DNA of 64,000 bases, from contig QKFD01000122.1 in the NCBI GenBank assembly GCA_003251535.1, positions 121,735 to 185,734 of the forward strand, read 5' to 3'. Both the position numbers and the translations under genes were made by a program. The DNA comes from Chromatiales bacterium (GTDB lineage Bacteria; Pseudomonadota; Gammaproteobacteria; Thiohalomonadales; Thiohalomonadaceae). Position 1 is the first letter of the stretch; each line of letters opens with the position of its first letter. Shown here piece after piece: positions 1 to 11,140 of this stretch. Below the pieces are notes generated by a model. That model was not told where the DNA came from. It saw nothing but the letters and a program-made list of their open reading frames with translations, and made no database searches.

Positions 1-1
1 C

Positions 2-394
2 GATCTACCGCTGCTCCTCAATGTGACCGACTACTCCTTCCTCGCCGACAAGGTGCGCTCCTCCCTGGCCCTACGCACCGTCGCCCCGGTGGTGGAGACC
101 CGCAGCCGCACCGTGGAGGTGCGCTTGGAGTCGACCGTGGGCAGCCTGCTGCCGGGGAGTGCCGGGCGGCTGGTGTGGCGTGACCCCAGGAGCTTCCTCC
201 CGGCGGAGTACCTCCTTCGGCGAGAGGGGCGCTACGGGGTGTTTGTCGCCGAGGAGGGGCGGGCGCGCTTCATCCCAGTGGATCAGGTCGCCGAAGGGCG
301 CCCGGCCCCTGCGACCCTCCCTGCTGAGGCCCAGGTGGTCGTCGAGGGGCGCTTTGCCCTCCAGGACGGCGACGCCATTACCGTTCAAAAGTGA
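2..394 (+). CDS. RND efflux periplasmic adaptor (membrane fusion protein), C-terminal part
   Basis: The reading frame is already open at the left edge, so the true start lies outside the window; about 130 residues are visible. The content (a beta-barrel-like stretch with VEVRLEST, then LVWRDPRSFLP, ending in DGDAITVQK) resembles the membrane-proximal end of HlyD/AcrA-type adaptors, which often close with a short G-D-x-V-x-V strand. An RND pump gene follows 107 bp downstream on the same strand, the usual partner order. The family call is inferred from context plus this weak similarity; the substrate is unknown. Confidence 0.6.
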   Translation, partial: DLPLLLNVTDYSFLADKVRSSLALRTVAPVVETRSRTVEVRLESTVGSLLPGSAGRLVWRDPRSFLPAEYLLRREGRYGVFVAEEGRARFIPVDQVAEGRPAPATLPAEAQVVVEGRFALQDGDAITVQK

Positions 395-501
395 CCTATT
401 TGCGGCCAGGGGGGCTGCTACCCACCTCCCCGGCTGCGCCGCGACGGCCGCTGAGCGGCGGTATCGCGGTGCGCTCAACCGCCTGCTAAGAGGTTTGGTT
501 C

Positions 502-3500
502 ATGCTGGCCCGTCTCTACAATCACCACGTCCTCGCCAATCTCACCTTCGTCCTGATATTGGTGCTTGGTATTGCCGCCTATAGCCTGCTGCCACGGCAG
601 AAGGACCCCACCATCAACTTCAACTGGGTCCAGATCACCACCACCTACCCTGGGGCCAGCGCCGAGGATATCGAGAAGCTGATCACCGACCCCTTGGAGG
701 AGGCGATCGCCCGGGTCTCCGACATCCGCTTCATCTCCTCCACCAGCCGCGAGGGGCTCTCCACCCTCCTGGTGCGCTTCGAGCAGATCGACGAACGCAC
801 CTACGACAAGCGCATCAACGACCTGCGCCGCGAGGTCCAGCAGGCGGAGAACAGCGAACTGCCGGAGGAGGCCAACTCCCCCTTCATCTTTGAGATCACC
901 TCTGCCAATGCCTTCCCCACCGCCATCTTGGTGCTGCGCGGTCAGGCCATGGATGAGGTGTTGCGGGATTACGGCCGCACCCTGGAGAAGGAGTTGGAGC
1001 GGCTCAAGGGGGTGGAGCGGGTGGACCCCATCGGCCTACAGGAGCCGGAGTTGCAGGTGCTATTTGAACCGGCCCGACTCACCGGCCTGGGCCTGACCCC
1101 CGCCGATCTGGCCAATACGGTGAGCGCCTATTTCCGCGACACCTCCGGCGGGACGGTACAGCTGGGGGAGCAGCAGTGGCTACTACGGCTAATCGGCACC
1201 GATGAGGACCCGGCCTGGTTGGCGGCGCTGCCGGTGGTGACCGCCAGTGGCGAACTACCACTGGGGGCACTGGCGGAGGTGCAGCGAGGGCGCGAGAAGG
1301 CGGAGAACCTGGTCTATTACGACGGGGCACCGGCGCTCATGCTCTCGGTGTTCAAGAAGGCCGGTACCAATACCCTGGATCTCCTCGACAATCTGCGTGC
1401 CTACATCGACCGTAGCAATGTCGTGGCGCAGAAGAGCGGTCTGGAGATCAAGTTGGTGGACGATCAGACCGTCTCCACCCGCTCCGCCATTCAGGTGATG
1501 GAGACCAACGCTGCGGTGGGGCTCAGCCTGGTGTTCCTGGTGGCCTGGGTCTTCCTCGGGGCGCGGATCGCCCTGCTGACCACCATGGGGATCCCGTTTA
1601 CCTTGGCCGGCACCTTCCTGGTGCTCTACTACAGCGGCGAGACCCTCAACAACTCGGTGCTGCTGGGGGTGGTGATCGCCTTGGGGATGTTGGTGGATGA
1701 CGCGGTGGTGGTGGTGGATGCCATCTATGTGCGTCTGCGCCACGGGATGGATGCGGTCGAGGCGGGGGTTGAGGCGTTGCGGGAGGTGTTTGCGCCGGTC
1801 AGCTCCTCGGTGTTGACCACCATCGCCGCCTTCCTACCGCTGATGCTGATGCCGGGGATTTTAGGGCAGTTCATGCGTGTCATTCCCTTGGTGGTCACCA
1901 TCGCCCTGGTCATCTCGCTGCTGGAGGCCTACTGGATGCTGCCGACCCATATCGGTGTGGCGCGGGTTGATCTGCGCTCGCCTGGGCGGGTGCAGCGCTG
2001 GCGCAACCGCTTTATCCACGCCATCCAGGTCAAGTACGCCCGCTTGCTAGTGACGGCGATGCGCTATCCGGTGATCCCGTTGCTGCTGGTGGCGGTCGCC
2101 TTAACAGGGGCGATCGGCATGGTGGTCACAGGCAAGGTGAGGGCCGACTTCTTCGCCATGGAGAACTACCGGCTGTTCTACGTCAACCTGAAGATGCCGG
2201 TGGGGACGCCGGTGGCCGGCTCCTTGGAGAAGGCGCGGGAGGTGGAGCAGTTGGTGCGCCAACACCTGGAGCCGGGCGATGCCCGTGGTGTGGTGAGCTA
2301 CGCCGGTATGTTGTTCACCGAGACCGAACCGCTCCAGGGGGATCACTACGCCCAGATACTGGTGAGCCTCAACCCCAAGACCTCTAATCTACGGGAGGTG
2401 GATGAGGTGGTGGACTCCATGCGGGCCGCCATGCAGCAGGTGACGGGCCCCGACTCCATCAGCTTCCTCATCCTCCACGACGGTCCGCCGGTCACCAAGC
2501 CGATCAACATCAAGGTGCGGGGTGATGACTTCGACTCCATCCGGGCTGCGGTCAAGGCGCTGGAGGGGGAGATGGCGGGTATCCCTGCGATCACCGATGT
2601 CTCCACCGACGATGTGGCCGGTAACCACGAGCTGCGTCTCCGGGTGGATACCGATGCGGTGCGGCGCGCCGGCCTCGACCCCTCCCTGGTGGGGCGCATT
2701 GTGCGCCTGCTCGGTGACGGTGAGGTCGTAACCGATTTCCAGGCCCGTGGGGAGAAGGTCGAGGTGCGGGTGCAGGCGGAGCCACGCCCGCTGCGTAGTC
2801 TCGATGAGCTGCTGGCGCTGCCGGTGGCGCTGCCTGGCGGGGGCGAGATCGCCCTGGGTGAGTTGGTCCATCAGGAGACCGGCAGCGGGCGGGGCAATGT
2901 GCGCCACTACAACCTGCGGCGCGCCATTACCCTGGAGGCCAACCTAGATAAGGTGGCCATGGATACGGTCAAGGCCAACACGCTGATTCAGGAGGCGTGG
3001 GAGGATCGGCTGCGGCAGCTTCACCCAGGGGTCGAGCTGGATTTCTCCGGCGAGCTGGATGATATCAATGAGAGCCTCAACGCCATCTATGTGCTGCTCG
3101 CCCTCGGCATCGGCCTCATCTACCTCATCCTCGGCGCCCAATTCAGCAGCTACTTCCAACCGTTGATGATCATCATCACGGTGCCAATGGCCTTTGCCGG
3201 TGTGGTACTAGGGCTCTGGGTGACCGACAACCCATTGAGCCTCTACACCCTCTACGGGGTGGTGGCGTTGGCGGGAGTGGCGGTCAACTCGGCCATTGTC
3301 CTCATTGCGGCGGCCAATGACCGGTTGCAGAGGGGAATGGGGCTGCTGCACGCCACGCTCTACGCCGCACGGCGGCGCGTGGTACCGATCCTCATCACCT
3401 CATTGACCACCATCGCCGGCCTCTTCTCCCTGGCCACCGGCCTAGGGGGCCACTCCCTACTGTGGGGGCCGGTGGCCACCGCCATTGTCTGGGGCCTGGC

Positions 3501-3621
3501 CGTCTCTACGCTGCTCACCCTGTTTGTGATCCCGGTGCTCTTCCGTATCTTCATGGGCTGGGGACGGCTGCTCCGAGAGTGGCGGGTGCGCCGTCAGCTG
3601 CGGGGCCGTGTGGCAGGGTGA
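502..3621 (+). CDS. RND-family efflux transporter, inner membrane pump subunit
   Basis: A 1039-residue protein with the two-fold RND layout. TM1 lies near residues 10-30, a large periplasmic loop follows, then a TM bundle near 335-480, a second large periplasmic loop, and a second TM bundle from about 865 to the C-terminus. The TM4 motif GMLVDDAVVVV carries the paired aspartates D399/D400 that relay protons in AcrB-type pumps. The length matches HAE-1/HME-type pumps. It follows the adaptor fragment and should form an adaptor-pump pair; no outer-membrane channel gene is adjacent (a TolC-like gene sits 9 kb away beside a different adaptor). ATG at 502 has a modest purine-rich stretch upstream (aagagg). 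Substrate is not predictable from sequence. Confidence 0.93.
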   Translation: MLARLYNHHVLANLTFVLILVLGIAAYSLLPRQKDPTINFNWVQITTTYPGASAEDIEKLITDPLEEAIARVSDIRFISSTSREGLSTLLVRFEQIDERTYDKRINDLRREVQQAENSELPEEANSPFIFEITSANAFPTAILVLRGQAMDEVLRDYGRTLEKELERLKGVERVDPIGLQEPELQVLFEPARLTGLGLTPADLANTVSAYFRDTSGGTVQLGEQQWLLRLIGTDEDPAWLAALPVVTASGELPLGALAEVQRGREKAENLVYYDGAPALMLSVFKKAGTNTLDLLDNLRAYIDRSNVVAQKSGLEIKLVDDQTVSTRSAIQVMETNAAVGLSLVFLVAWVFLGARIALLTTMGIPFTLAGTFLVLYYSGETLNNSVLLGVVIALGMLVDDAVVVVDAIYVRLRHGMDAVEAGVEALREVFAPVSSSVLTTIAAFLPLMLMPGILGQFMRVIPLVVTIALVISLLEAYWMLPTHIGVARVDLRSPGRVQRWRNRFIHAIQVKYARLLVTAMRYPVIPLLLVAVALTGAIGMVVTGKVRADFFAMENYRLFYVNLKMPVGTPVAGSLEKAREVEQLVRQHLEPGDARGVVSYAGMLFTETEPLQGDHYAQILVSLNPKTSNLREVDEVVDSMRAAMQQVTGPDSISFLILHDGPPVTKPINIKVRGDDFDSIRAAVKALEGEMAGIPAITDVSTDDVAGNHELRLRVDTDAVRRAGLDPSLVGRIVRLLGDGEVVTDFQARGEKVEVRVQAEPRPLRSLDELLALPVALPGGGEIALGELVHQETGSGRGNVRHYNLRRAITLEANLDKVAMDTVKANTLIQEAWEDRLRQLHPGVELDFSGELDDINESLNAIYVLLALGIGLIYLILGAQFSSYFQPLMIIITVPMAFAGVVLGLWVTDNPLSLYTLYGVVALAGVAVNSAIVLIAAANDRLQRGMGLLHATLYAARRRVVPILITSLTTIAGLFSLATGLGGHSLLWGPVATAIVWGLAVSTLLTLFVIPVLFRIFMGWGRLLREWRVRRQLRGRVAG

Positions 3622-3670
3622 TGCTGGGATCGGATTGAGGGCGGACGCCTGGGTATAGTGGACGGCCCCC

Positions 3671-4651
3671 TCAGGCCCGCTCTAGGGGGAAGGCCACCAC
3701 CTCCGCCAGGGAGCTGGCCCCTAGGGCGACCATCACCAGTCGATCTACCCCAAGGGCTACCCCTGCGCAGGGGGGCAATCCCGCCGCCAGCGCTGCCAGT
3801 AGCCGCTGGTCCGCCGCCACCTCTGGCTGGGCTGCGGCGCGGCGGGCGGCCTGCTCGGCCCGAAAGCGGGCGGCCTGCTCCCCGGCATCACCCAACTCAT
3901 GGAAGCCATTGGCCAGCTCAAGGCCGTCAATATAGAGTTCAAAGCGCTCTGCCACGGGGGGCTCCCCGGGACGGATGCGGGCGAGGGCGGCCTGGCTGGG
4001 GGGGTAGTCCATGAGCAGGGTGGGGCGACCTACCCCCAGATGCGGCTCGATGTAGTGGGTCAGTAGCAGGTCGAGCCAACCATCGCGCTCCAGTTGCAGC
4101 CCAGCCACCCCCGGATCACGCTCAATGGCGATCTGTTGCAGGGTTTCGCTGTCGCTATAGTGGGGATCGATACCTAGGTGGCGTTGAAACGCCTGGGCAT
4201 AACTGAGCCGCTCCGCGGCTGTGCTGGCCAGGCCCAAGACCCGCTGTACCAGCGCCTCAACCTCGTCCATCAGCTGGTGGTGGTCCCAGCCGGGTCGATA
4301 CCACTCCAACAGGGTGAACTCGGGGTTGTGGCGCCGCCCCACCTCCCCTTGGCGAAAGACCCGCCCCAGCTGATAGATAGGGCCGGAGCCGGCCGCCAGC
4401 AGCCGCTTCATGGGGAACTCAGGAGAGGTGTGGAGCCACAGGGGGTGATCCGCTACTGGACCAGGGCCCTGGAAACGGAGTTCAAAGCTATCGATGTGGG
4501 GATCGGTGGTGCCGGCGCTGGAGAGGTAGGGGGTCTCCACCTCTAACACCGCACGTTCGGCAAAGAATGCCCGGATGGTGGCCAAAATCTGGGCGCGGGC
4601 CCGCAGCGCAGAGAGGGGGGCGCTGGGCCGCCAGTCGTGGGGATCGCTCAC
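3671..4651 (-). CDS. epmA: EF-P--(R)-beta-lysine ligase EpmA (PoxA/GenX/YjeA)
   Basis: A 326-residue class II lysyl-tRNA synthetase-like protein that lacks the anticodon-binding domain, the length expected of EpmA. Class II motif 2 (FRQGEVGRRHNPEFTLLEWY) and motif 3 (GVALGVDRLVM near the C-terminus) are intact. Family members activate (R)-beta-lysine and attach it to the conserved lysine of elongation factor P. The gene lies just downstream of efp on the same strand, with epmB divergent, so the modification pathway is clustered. The 3' end faces the RND pump gene with 49 bp between stops. Confidence 0.95.
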   Translation of the reverse strand: MSDPHDWRPSAPLSALRARAQILATIRAFFAERAVLEVETPYLSSAGTTDPHIDSFELRFQGPGPVADHPLWLHTSPEFPMKRLLAAGSGPIYQLGRVFRQGEVGRRHNPEFTLLEWYRPGWDHHQLMDEVEALVQRVLGLASTAAERLSYAQAFQRHLGIDPHYSDSETLQQIAIERDPGVAGLQLERDGWLDLLLTHYIEPHLGVGRPTLLMDYPPSQAALARIRPGEPPVAERFELYIDGLELANGFHELGDAGEQAARFRAEQAARRAAAQPEVAADQRLLAALAAGLPPCAGVALGVDRLVMVALGASSLAEVVAFPLERA

Positions 4652-4761
4652 TGCGTTTGATCTTCTTGCTGGGGGTGTTGCGGCTGGGACGGACGTCCCA
4701 GCGCGGCGGTCAGGCGGCCTCTACGCCTGGTAGTGGCACCCAACCGCCGCTGGGGTAGGCG

Positions 4762-5334
4762 TTACTCTTTCGCGGCGCGGGAGAGGTACTCGCCGTTACG
4801 GGTATCTACCTTGAGGGTGTCGCCAATGTTGATGAAGAGCGGCACCTGCACCACTGCCCCGCCCTCCAGGGTGGCCGGCTTGGAGCCACCGGTGGCGGTA
4901 TCGCCCCGGATCCCGGGTTCCGTCTCCACCACCTTCAAGATGGTGTGGTTGGGGGGGAGCACGGTGAGGGGGGCACCATTCCACAGGGTAACGGTGCAGA
5001 TATCTTGCTCTTTGAGCCACACCTTGGCGTCGGCCACCGTCTTCTCGTCGGCGCCGATCTGCTCGAAGGTCTCAGGGTGCATGAAGTGCCACTGCTCGCC
5101 GTCGTTGTAGAGATACTGCATCTCCACATCCACTACATCGGCCCCCTCCGCGGTGTCACCGGACTTGAAGGTCCGCTCGATGACGCGCCCGCTCTTCAGG
5201 TTGCGGATCTTCACGCGGTTAAAGGCCTGGCCCTTGCCGGGTTTAACGAACTCATTCTCGATGATGGCGTAGGGATCGCCATCCAGCATGATCTTGAGTC
5301 CGCGTTTGAATTCGTTGGTGCTGTAGCTGGCCAT
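4762..5334 (-). CDS. efp: Elongation factor P
   Basis: A 190-residue protein, full length for bacterial EF-P, beginning [14 protein letters not shown]. The modification loop KPGKGQA places lysine at position 34, the residue that EpmA/EpmB modify with beta-lysine in enterobacteria. EF-P binds between the P and E sites and relieves ribosome stalling at polyproline. It is transcribed ahead of epmA (110 bp gap) and divergently from epmB (49 bp between starts), so one small intergenic region probably serves both directions. No epmC (hydroxylase) gene is seen here. Confidence 0.98.
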   Translation of the reverse strand: MASYSTNEFKRGLKIMLDGDPYAIIENEFVKPGKGQAFNRVKIRNLKSGRVIERTFKSGDTAEGADVVDVEMQYLYNDGEQWHFMHPETFEQIGADEKTVADAKVWLKEQDICTVTLWNGAPLTVLPPNHTILKVVETEPGIRGDTATGGSKPATLEGGAVVQVPLFINIGDTLKVDTRNGEYLSRAAKE

Positions 5335-5383
5335 AGATTCCTCTGCTCGAAGCGTTGCCCAGAACCGGGCAAAATATCCAGAT

Positions 5384-6394
5384 ATGATAACCCGTTTCGA
5401 TGACTGGAAGCACGCCCTGGCCTCGGCCGTGCGCGATCCGGCCCAACTGCTTGAGCTGTTGGATCTGCCGCCATCGCTGCTGCCCGCAGCCTTGACCGCT
5501 GGGGCCGGGTTTCCCCTTCGCGTCCCCCACGCCTACATCGCCTGTATGGCCAAGGGGGATGCCGCCGATCCCCTGTTGCGGCAGGTGCTACCGTTGGCGG
5601 CGGAGCTGGCTACGGTGCCTGGCTTTAGCACCGATCCGGTGGGGGATCTGGCCGCCGGTCGCGGTCCTGGGCTGCTGCATAAGTACCATGGGCGGTTGTT
5701 ACTGGTGACCACTGGCGCCTGCGCCATCCACTGCCGTTACTGCTTCCGGCGCCACTTCCCCTATGCCGAAGAGAATGCCGCCGCGGCCGACTGGGAGGCG
5801 AGTATTGCCACCGTTGCCGCCGACCCAACGCTACAGGAGGTGGTGTTGAGCGGTGGCGATCCACTGGTACTGAGTGATGACAAGTTGGCCCGCCTAGCCG
5901 GCCGCCTGGCCGCCATCCCCCACCTCCAGCGGCTGCGGATCCACACCCGTCTGCCCGTTGTGCTCCCTGAACGGGTCACCCCCGAGTTACTGCGCTGGTT
6001 GACCGGCTCGCGTCTGCTGCCGGTGGTGGTGGTCCACGCCAACCACGCCAATGAGCTATCGGCACCCGTGGTGGCCGCATTGCTGCAACTGCGTCAGGCG
6101 GGAGTGACCCTGCTCAACCAGGCGGTGTTACTGCGGGGGGTGAATGACCAGCTGGAGAGCCAATTGGCCCTGAATCGGCGACTCTTTGAGGCGGGGGTAC
6201 TGCCCTATTACCTCCACCTGTTGGATCGGGTAGCCGGGGCGGCCCACTTTGAGGTCACCGAGGGCGAGGCGCAGTCTCTGTTGGCGGGGTTGCGGCGGGA
6301 GCTGCCTGGTTATCTGGTGCCGCGCCTGGTGCGCGAGGTGCGCGGCGCCCCCTTTAAGTTGCCGCTGGCAGAGGGGGGATGGCAAAGCGGCTGA
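5384..6394 (+). CDS. epmB: EF-P beta-lysylation protein EpmB (lysine 2,3-aminomutase-type radical SAM enzyme)
   Basis: A 336-residue radical SAM protein with the CxxxCxxC cluster motif at C113, C117 and C120 ([11 protein letters not shown]), typical of the lysine 2,3-aminomutase family. EpmB converts lysine to (R)-beta-lysine for EF-P. The PLP-binding lysine is probably in the APFKLPL stretch near the C-terminus. The start at ATG 5384 lacks a clear Shine-Dalgarno. It is divergent from efp-epmA. Its 3' end overlaps the convergent PilZ-like gene by 41 bp. Confidence 0.94.
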   Translation: MITRFDDWKHALASAVRDPAQLLELLDLPPSLLPAALTAGAGFPLRVPHAYIACMAKGDAADPLLRQVLPLAAELATVPGFSTDPVGDLAAGRGPGLLHKYHGRLLLVTTGACAIHCRYCFRRHFPYAEENAAAADWEASIATVAADPTLQEVVLSGGDPLVLSDDKLARLAGRLAAIPHLQRLRIHTRLPVVLPERVTPELLRWLTGSRLLPVVVVHANHANELSAPVVAALLQLRQAGVTLLNQAVLLRGVNDQLESQLALNRRLFEAGVLPYYLHLLDRVAGAAHFEVTEGEAQSLLAGLRRELPGYLVPRLVREVRGAPFKLPLAEGGWQSG

Positions 6395-7937
6395 AGCCGC
6401 TACTACTCTCGTGGGGCTCTGGCAGCGTCACCTCTAGGGCGGTGCCGGCGGCCAGCCGCACCTCTATCCGCTGGCCGGCGACAAAGAGGTGGGGTGGCAG
6501 CAGCAACTCCCAACCTGCCGTATCGTCGCGGGTGGCCACCGCCACCGCCCGTTGCCACAATCCGCTACCCCGACGCGAGGCGGCGGGTTGTGGTTGGCCG
6601 TAGCAGATCCGCTCCAGACCGGCCTCTGGGCGACCATGGCTGTCGTAGCGCAGCCAGCGCACCGCCGCCAGACCACTCACCTCCCCCGAGAGGCCACGGA
6701 GTCCCACGAGATCGCCACTCTTGAGGCTCAACTCAGAGTGGGACAACGGCTGATCCAGGGCGATGCGCATCCCACTCTGGCTCATATCGCGGGTGATCCA
6801 GCGCTGTGCGTGAGTGGCGCTGTTGTCGCTGAGGGTCGGGATAGATACCGTCTCTGCCTGATCAGGGGCGAGATGGGGGGCGCGGACGGTGAAGTTGGGA
6901 GGGGTAAAGAGTGCCCCCAGGGGGGCTGGGTCACGCTGGGTGTGTAGCAGTGCCGTATGTAGGGCGGCGAGGCCGGCTATCAGTTCGATGGGGGTGGCTA
7001 CCACTGCCCGTTCATCGTTGCGGGCGACCGGTTGCGCCCAGCGCTCCACCAGGGCGCGGGTTGTATTGGCCAAGCTGGGTGGGGCCTGTTGCACGAGCGG
7101 ATCTAGCAGTGGCAGTACCGATAGCCGCCGCCAACCCTCTGCCGCTGCTGGTGCTGGGCTCCAACCACTGCGGCGCGGTTCGCTATTGGCGGCCAGATCA
7201 AATAGAAACTCCCCCACCTCCGGTTCGTCGGTCGGCGACCAAGGGGTTAGCGCTGCCAGGGGGGCCAGCCCCCGCAGCAGTTCAAAGAGGTGCTCCAGGT
7301 CTTCGGGTCGCAGCCGGTAGGGATCGGCCGCGGCCAGCAGTAGCAGCTGTTTGTAGCACCCTTCGATGTCGCTGCGTCCTTGGGGAGGGCGGTAGCGGCT
7401 GAGCCGGTGGTATTCAGCGCAGTCGTAGAGCTGGCCAAGCTGTTGCCACAGGTCCGTGGGGAGCGGTAGGCGGGTCTGCCAGGCGAGTAGGGCGGCCGAG
7501 CTGAGGCGGCGCACGGCGTTGAGTAGGGCGAAGGCCAACGCCTCCGGCTGCCGCTCCGCCCCCTCGGCCAGCAGAGTGGCGGCCGCGGCGGCGAAGGCGA
7601 GCGCTGCCTGCTGTTGCAGCTGCATGGTTGCCCCCGCCGCCACCAGACTCCGTTCGGAGAGCGGCAGCCCCTCCCGTAGGAGGCGCTGCCGTTGGCCGCG
7701 CTCCAGTTCGACCAGTAGCGGCCGTAAGACCAGCAGCAGGTCTAGCCGTGACCGCCACGGGAGCTGTAGGGCGTTGGCCTCCGCCAGCAGGGTGAGTAGC
7801 CGCTGCGTGGTCTGGACAGGGTTGGCCAACGGCAGATCATCAAGCCAGGCGCGCACCTGACGCGGACGCAGGTCAAAGTCACCAGGGCGTGGTGGATGCT
7901 GCGGCGGTAGCGGGAGGCGGAGGCCAGCGTAGCCCAT
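6354..7937 (-). CDS. Uncharacterised protein with a PilZ-like C-terminal domain
   Basis: A 527-residue, leucine- and alanine-rich, mostly helical protein. I place the start at ATG 7937, 11 nt after the prfC stop, because the longer open frame upstream runs inside prfC. Around residues 370-450 the sequence RWITRDMSQSGMRIAL followed by GDLVGLRG and a tryptophan/arginine-containing strand (AAVRWLRYD) resembles a PilZ domain (D/NxSxxG motif), the common c-di-GMP receptor fold. The canonical upstream RxxxR is not obvious. Translation is likely coupled to prfC. It overlaps epmB tail-to-tail. PilZ assignment is moderate; the helical N-terminal two thirds are unrecognised. Confidence 0.7.
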   Translation of the reverse strand: MGYAGLRLPLPPQHPPRPGDFDLRPRQVRAWLDDLPLANPVQTTQRLLTLLAEANALQLPWRSRLDLLLVLRPLLVELERGQRQRLLREGLPLSERSLVAAGATMQLQQQAALAFAAAAATLLAEGAERQPEALAFALLNAVRRLSSAALLAWQTRLPLPTDLWQQLGQLYDCAEYHRLSRYRPPQGRSDIEGCYKQLLLLAAADPYRLRPEDLEHLFELLRGLAPLAALTPWSPTDEPEVGEFLFDLAANSEPRRSGWSPAPAAAEGWRRLSVLPLLDPLVQQAPPSLANTTRALVERWAQPVARNDERAVVATPIELIAGLAALHTALLHTQRDPAPLGALFTPPNFTVRAPHLAPDQAETVSIPTLSDNSATHAQRWITRDMSQSGMRIALDQPLSHSELSLKSGDLVGLRGLSGEVSGLAAVRWLRYDSHGRPEAGLERICYGQPQPAASRRGSGLWQRAVAVATRDDTAGWELLLPPHLFVAGQRIEVRLAAGTALEVTLPEPHESSSGFSRFAIPPLPAAT

Positions 7938-7948
7938 GGCTGCGGCGA

Positions 7949-9529
7949 TCAGTGCTCGCGGGTGGCGTGGAAGCGGACCTCGGGCCAGCGCTCCATGGTG
8001 AGGTCGAGGTTGACCCGGGTGGGGGCGAGGTAGCTGAGATTGCCTGCCCCATCCACTGCCAAGTTGTCGAACGCCTTCTTGCGAAAATCCTCCAGCCGCT
8101 TGGCATCCTCGCACTCCACCCAGCGGGCGGTGGAGACATTGACCGGCTCGAAGATGCACTCAACCTTGTACTCATCCTTGAGTCGATAGGCCACCACATC
8201 GAACTGGAGCACCCCCACGGCACCCAGGATGAGGTCGTTGTTGCGCATCGGTTTGAACAGCTGGGTGGCCCCCTCCTCAGAGAGCTGCTCCAACCCCTTC
8301 TGCAACGCCTTCATCTTCAATGGATCTTTGAGTCGGGCCAGGCGGAACAGCTCGGGGGCAAAGTTGGGGATGCCGGTGAATTTCAGCATCTCCCCTTCCG
8401 AGAAGGTGTCGCCGATCTGGATGGTGCCGTGGTTGTGCAGGCCGATGATATCTCCCGGATAGCCCTCCTCCACCCGCTCCCGCTCTTGGGCCATAAAGGT
8501 GGTGGCATTGGCCACCTTTACCTCTCGGCCGATGCGTACCTGGAACATCTTCATGGTCTGGCTGAAGCGGCCGGAGCAGACCCGCATGAAGGCGATGCGG
8601 TCGCGGTGCTGCGGGTCCATATTGGCCTGGATCTTGAACACAAAACCGGAGAACTTCTCCTCATCCGGTGTGACCAGGCGGGTCGCCGTCGCCCGCGGGA
8701 GTGGGCCGGGGGCGAAATCAACAAAGGCGTCGAGCAGCTCTTTGACGCCGAAGTTGTTGATGGCAGAGCCGAAGAAGACCGGCGTGATTTCACCGCGGCG
8801 AAACGCCTCCAGGTCAAACCCGTGGCTCGCCCCTTTTACCAGCTCGATCTCATCGCGCAGCTCGGCGGCCTGGTTGCCCAGCAGCTCATCCAGGCGTGGG
8901 TTGTCCAGCCCCTCGATCATCTCACCGCTCTGGATCTTGCCGCCATGCTGGGCGGAGAAGAGGTTGACCTGCTCGGTATAGAGATCGAACACCCCCTTGA
9001 AACGGCTCCCCATGCCGATGGGCCAGGTGATGGGGGCACATTTGATCTTGAGGATCGACTCCACCTCATCCAGTAGATCGATGGGGGAGCGCCCCTCGCG
9101 GTCCAGTTTGTTGATGAAGGTGATGATGGGGGTGTCGCGTAGCCGGCACACCTCCATCAGCTTGATGGTGCGATCCTCGACACCCTTAGCGGAGTCGATC
9201 ACCATCAGTGCCGAGTCCACCGCCGTCAGGGTGCGATAGGTGTCCTCAGAGAAGTCCTCGTGGCCCGGGGTATCGAGCAGATTGATGATGTAGTCGCCAT
9301 AGGGGAACTGCATCACGGAAGAGGTGACCGAGATACCGCGCTGTTTCTCCAACTCCATCCAGTCGGAGGTGGCGTGGCGTGCCGCTTTGCGCCCCTTGAC
9401 GGTGCCGGCCAGCTGGATGGCCCCCCCGAACAGCAGCAGCTTCTCGGTGAGCGTGGTCTTACCGGCGTCGGGGTGGGAGATGATGGCAAAGGTGCGGCGG
9501 CGGGCCGCTTCCTGGGGGATGGGGTTCAT
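7949..9529 (-). CDS. prfC: Peptide chain release factor 3 (RF3)
   Basis: A 526-residue translational GTPase with the RF3 architecture. The G1 motif ([14 protein letters not shown]), switch region ([10 protein letters not shown]), G3 ([10 protein letters not shown]) and G4 (TFINKLDR) are all intact, followed by the beta-barrel and C-terminal domains. RF3 uses GTP to recycle RF1/RF2 after peptide release. Length and N-terminus match the family; ATG 9529 is the start. The PilZ-like gene follows 11 nt downstream. Confidence 0.97.
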   Translation of the reverse strand: MNPIPQEAARRRTFAIISHPDAGKTTLTEKLLLFGGAIQLAGTVKGRKAARHATSDWMELEKQRGISVTSSVMQFPYGDYIINLLDTPGHEDFSEDTYRTLTAVDSALMVIDSAKGVEDRTIKLMEVCRLRDTPIITFINKLDREGRSPIDLLDEVESILKIKCAPITWPIGMGSRFKGVFDLYTEQVNLFSAQHGGKIQSGEMIEGLDNPRLDELLGNQAAELRDEIELVKGASHGFDLEAFRRGEITPVFFGSAINNFGVKELLDAFVDFAPGPLPRATATRLVTPDEEKFSGFVFKIQANMDPQHRDRIAFMRVCSGRFSQTMKMFQVRIGREVKVANATTFMAQERERVEEGYPGDIIGLHNHGTIQIGDTFSEGEMLKFTGIPNFAPELFRLARLKDPLKMKALQKGLEQLSEEGATQLFKPMRNNDLILGAVGVLQFDVVAYRLKDEYKVECIFEPVNVSTARWVECEDAKRLEDFRKKAFDNLAVDGAGNLSYLAPTRVNLDLTMERWPEVRFHATREH

Positions 9530-9634
9530 GGGTCTGGGGTGTGGCTGCGAAGCCGAATAGTCTACCGCAGGGGGCGAGGGGATGCCTCGGCTGGCCGCGA
9601 TATCCCATTAGATCATCGGCTGGTGGGTGGGCGC

Positions 9635-9665
9635 GGGGCGTTGGGGGTGTCTAGCCCAGCGCCCC
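9635..9665. terminator. Inverted repeat after the arsC-wrbA-DUF2069 operon
   Basis: Eleven-base arms (GGGGCGTTGGG / CCCAGCGCCCC, one G-U pair) with a nine-base loop. It lies just past the stop of the DUF2069 gene on the minus strand. There is no U-tract, so it may be a weak or Rho-assisted terminator. Confidence 0.4.
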
Positions 9666-9674
9666 GGGTCTGGG

Positions 9675-10048
9675 CTATTGGGGACTATCCTGCCATGACT
9701 TTAGCTGCCTAGCGCGCCAGCGGGCATAGAGCATGGCGCCAAAGTAGAGGCTGGTGGCCAACAGTAGCTCTAGTAATGCGAAACGCCGCCCTAATGGGTT
9801 GGCAAATAGCTCCGCGATGGCGTGGGTGAAGTAGAGCAGGGCGATCATCGAGACCCAAGCATGGGTGTAGGGGAGGCCTCGCAGCAGCCCGGGAGCGGCC
9901 AGTAGCAGCGGCAGTAGTAGCAGGCCGACCGCCAGTGGGGCGAGGAGCCCCGGTGGTGGGGCGAACCAGCCATACCAGGCGGGAATCAGTAGCACCAAAC
10001 CGAGCCACCCGGCGAGGGTGGCGCGGCGAGCGAGGGCGAGTTTGTCCA

Positions 10049-10049
<1 letters not shown>
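9675..10049 (-). CDS. DUF2069 family small membrane protein
   Basis: A 124-residue protein with about four hydrophobic segments and the HAWVSMIALLYFTHAIAE stretch typical of DUF2069. Function is unknown. The family is widespread in gammaproteobacteria and often sits beside wrbA, as here. Its ATG shares one base with the wrbA stop (TGATG), so it is the last gene of the arsC-like/wrbA operon. Confidence 0.88.
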
Positions 10050-11007
<958 letters not shown>

Positions 11008-11140
11008 ATGCATTCGAGATCTTAGGTCCAAGCCCTTGTATTCTACACACAATCTGTGTTGACAGCCCACGGTGCGGGTGTTAGCGTCCCGCCATCTCTC
11101 TGACTGCAATTGGTGAAGGGCAGGTTTGAGAAGCCAAAGG

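Noticed and set aside
7889..9076. A 395-codon plus-strand open frame opposite prfC
   Set aside because: It is the antisense of the well-conserved RF3 gene, has no recognisable domain, and long antisense frames are common in DNA this GC-rich.
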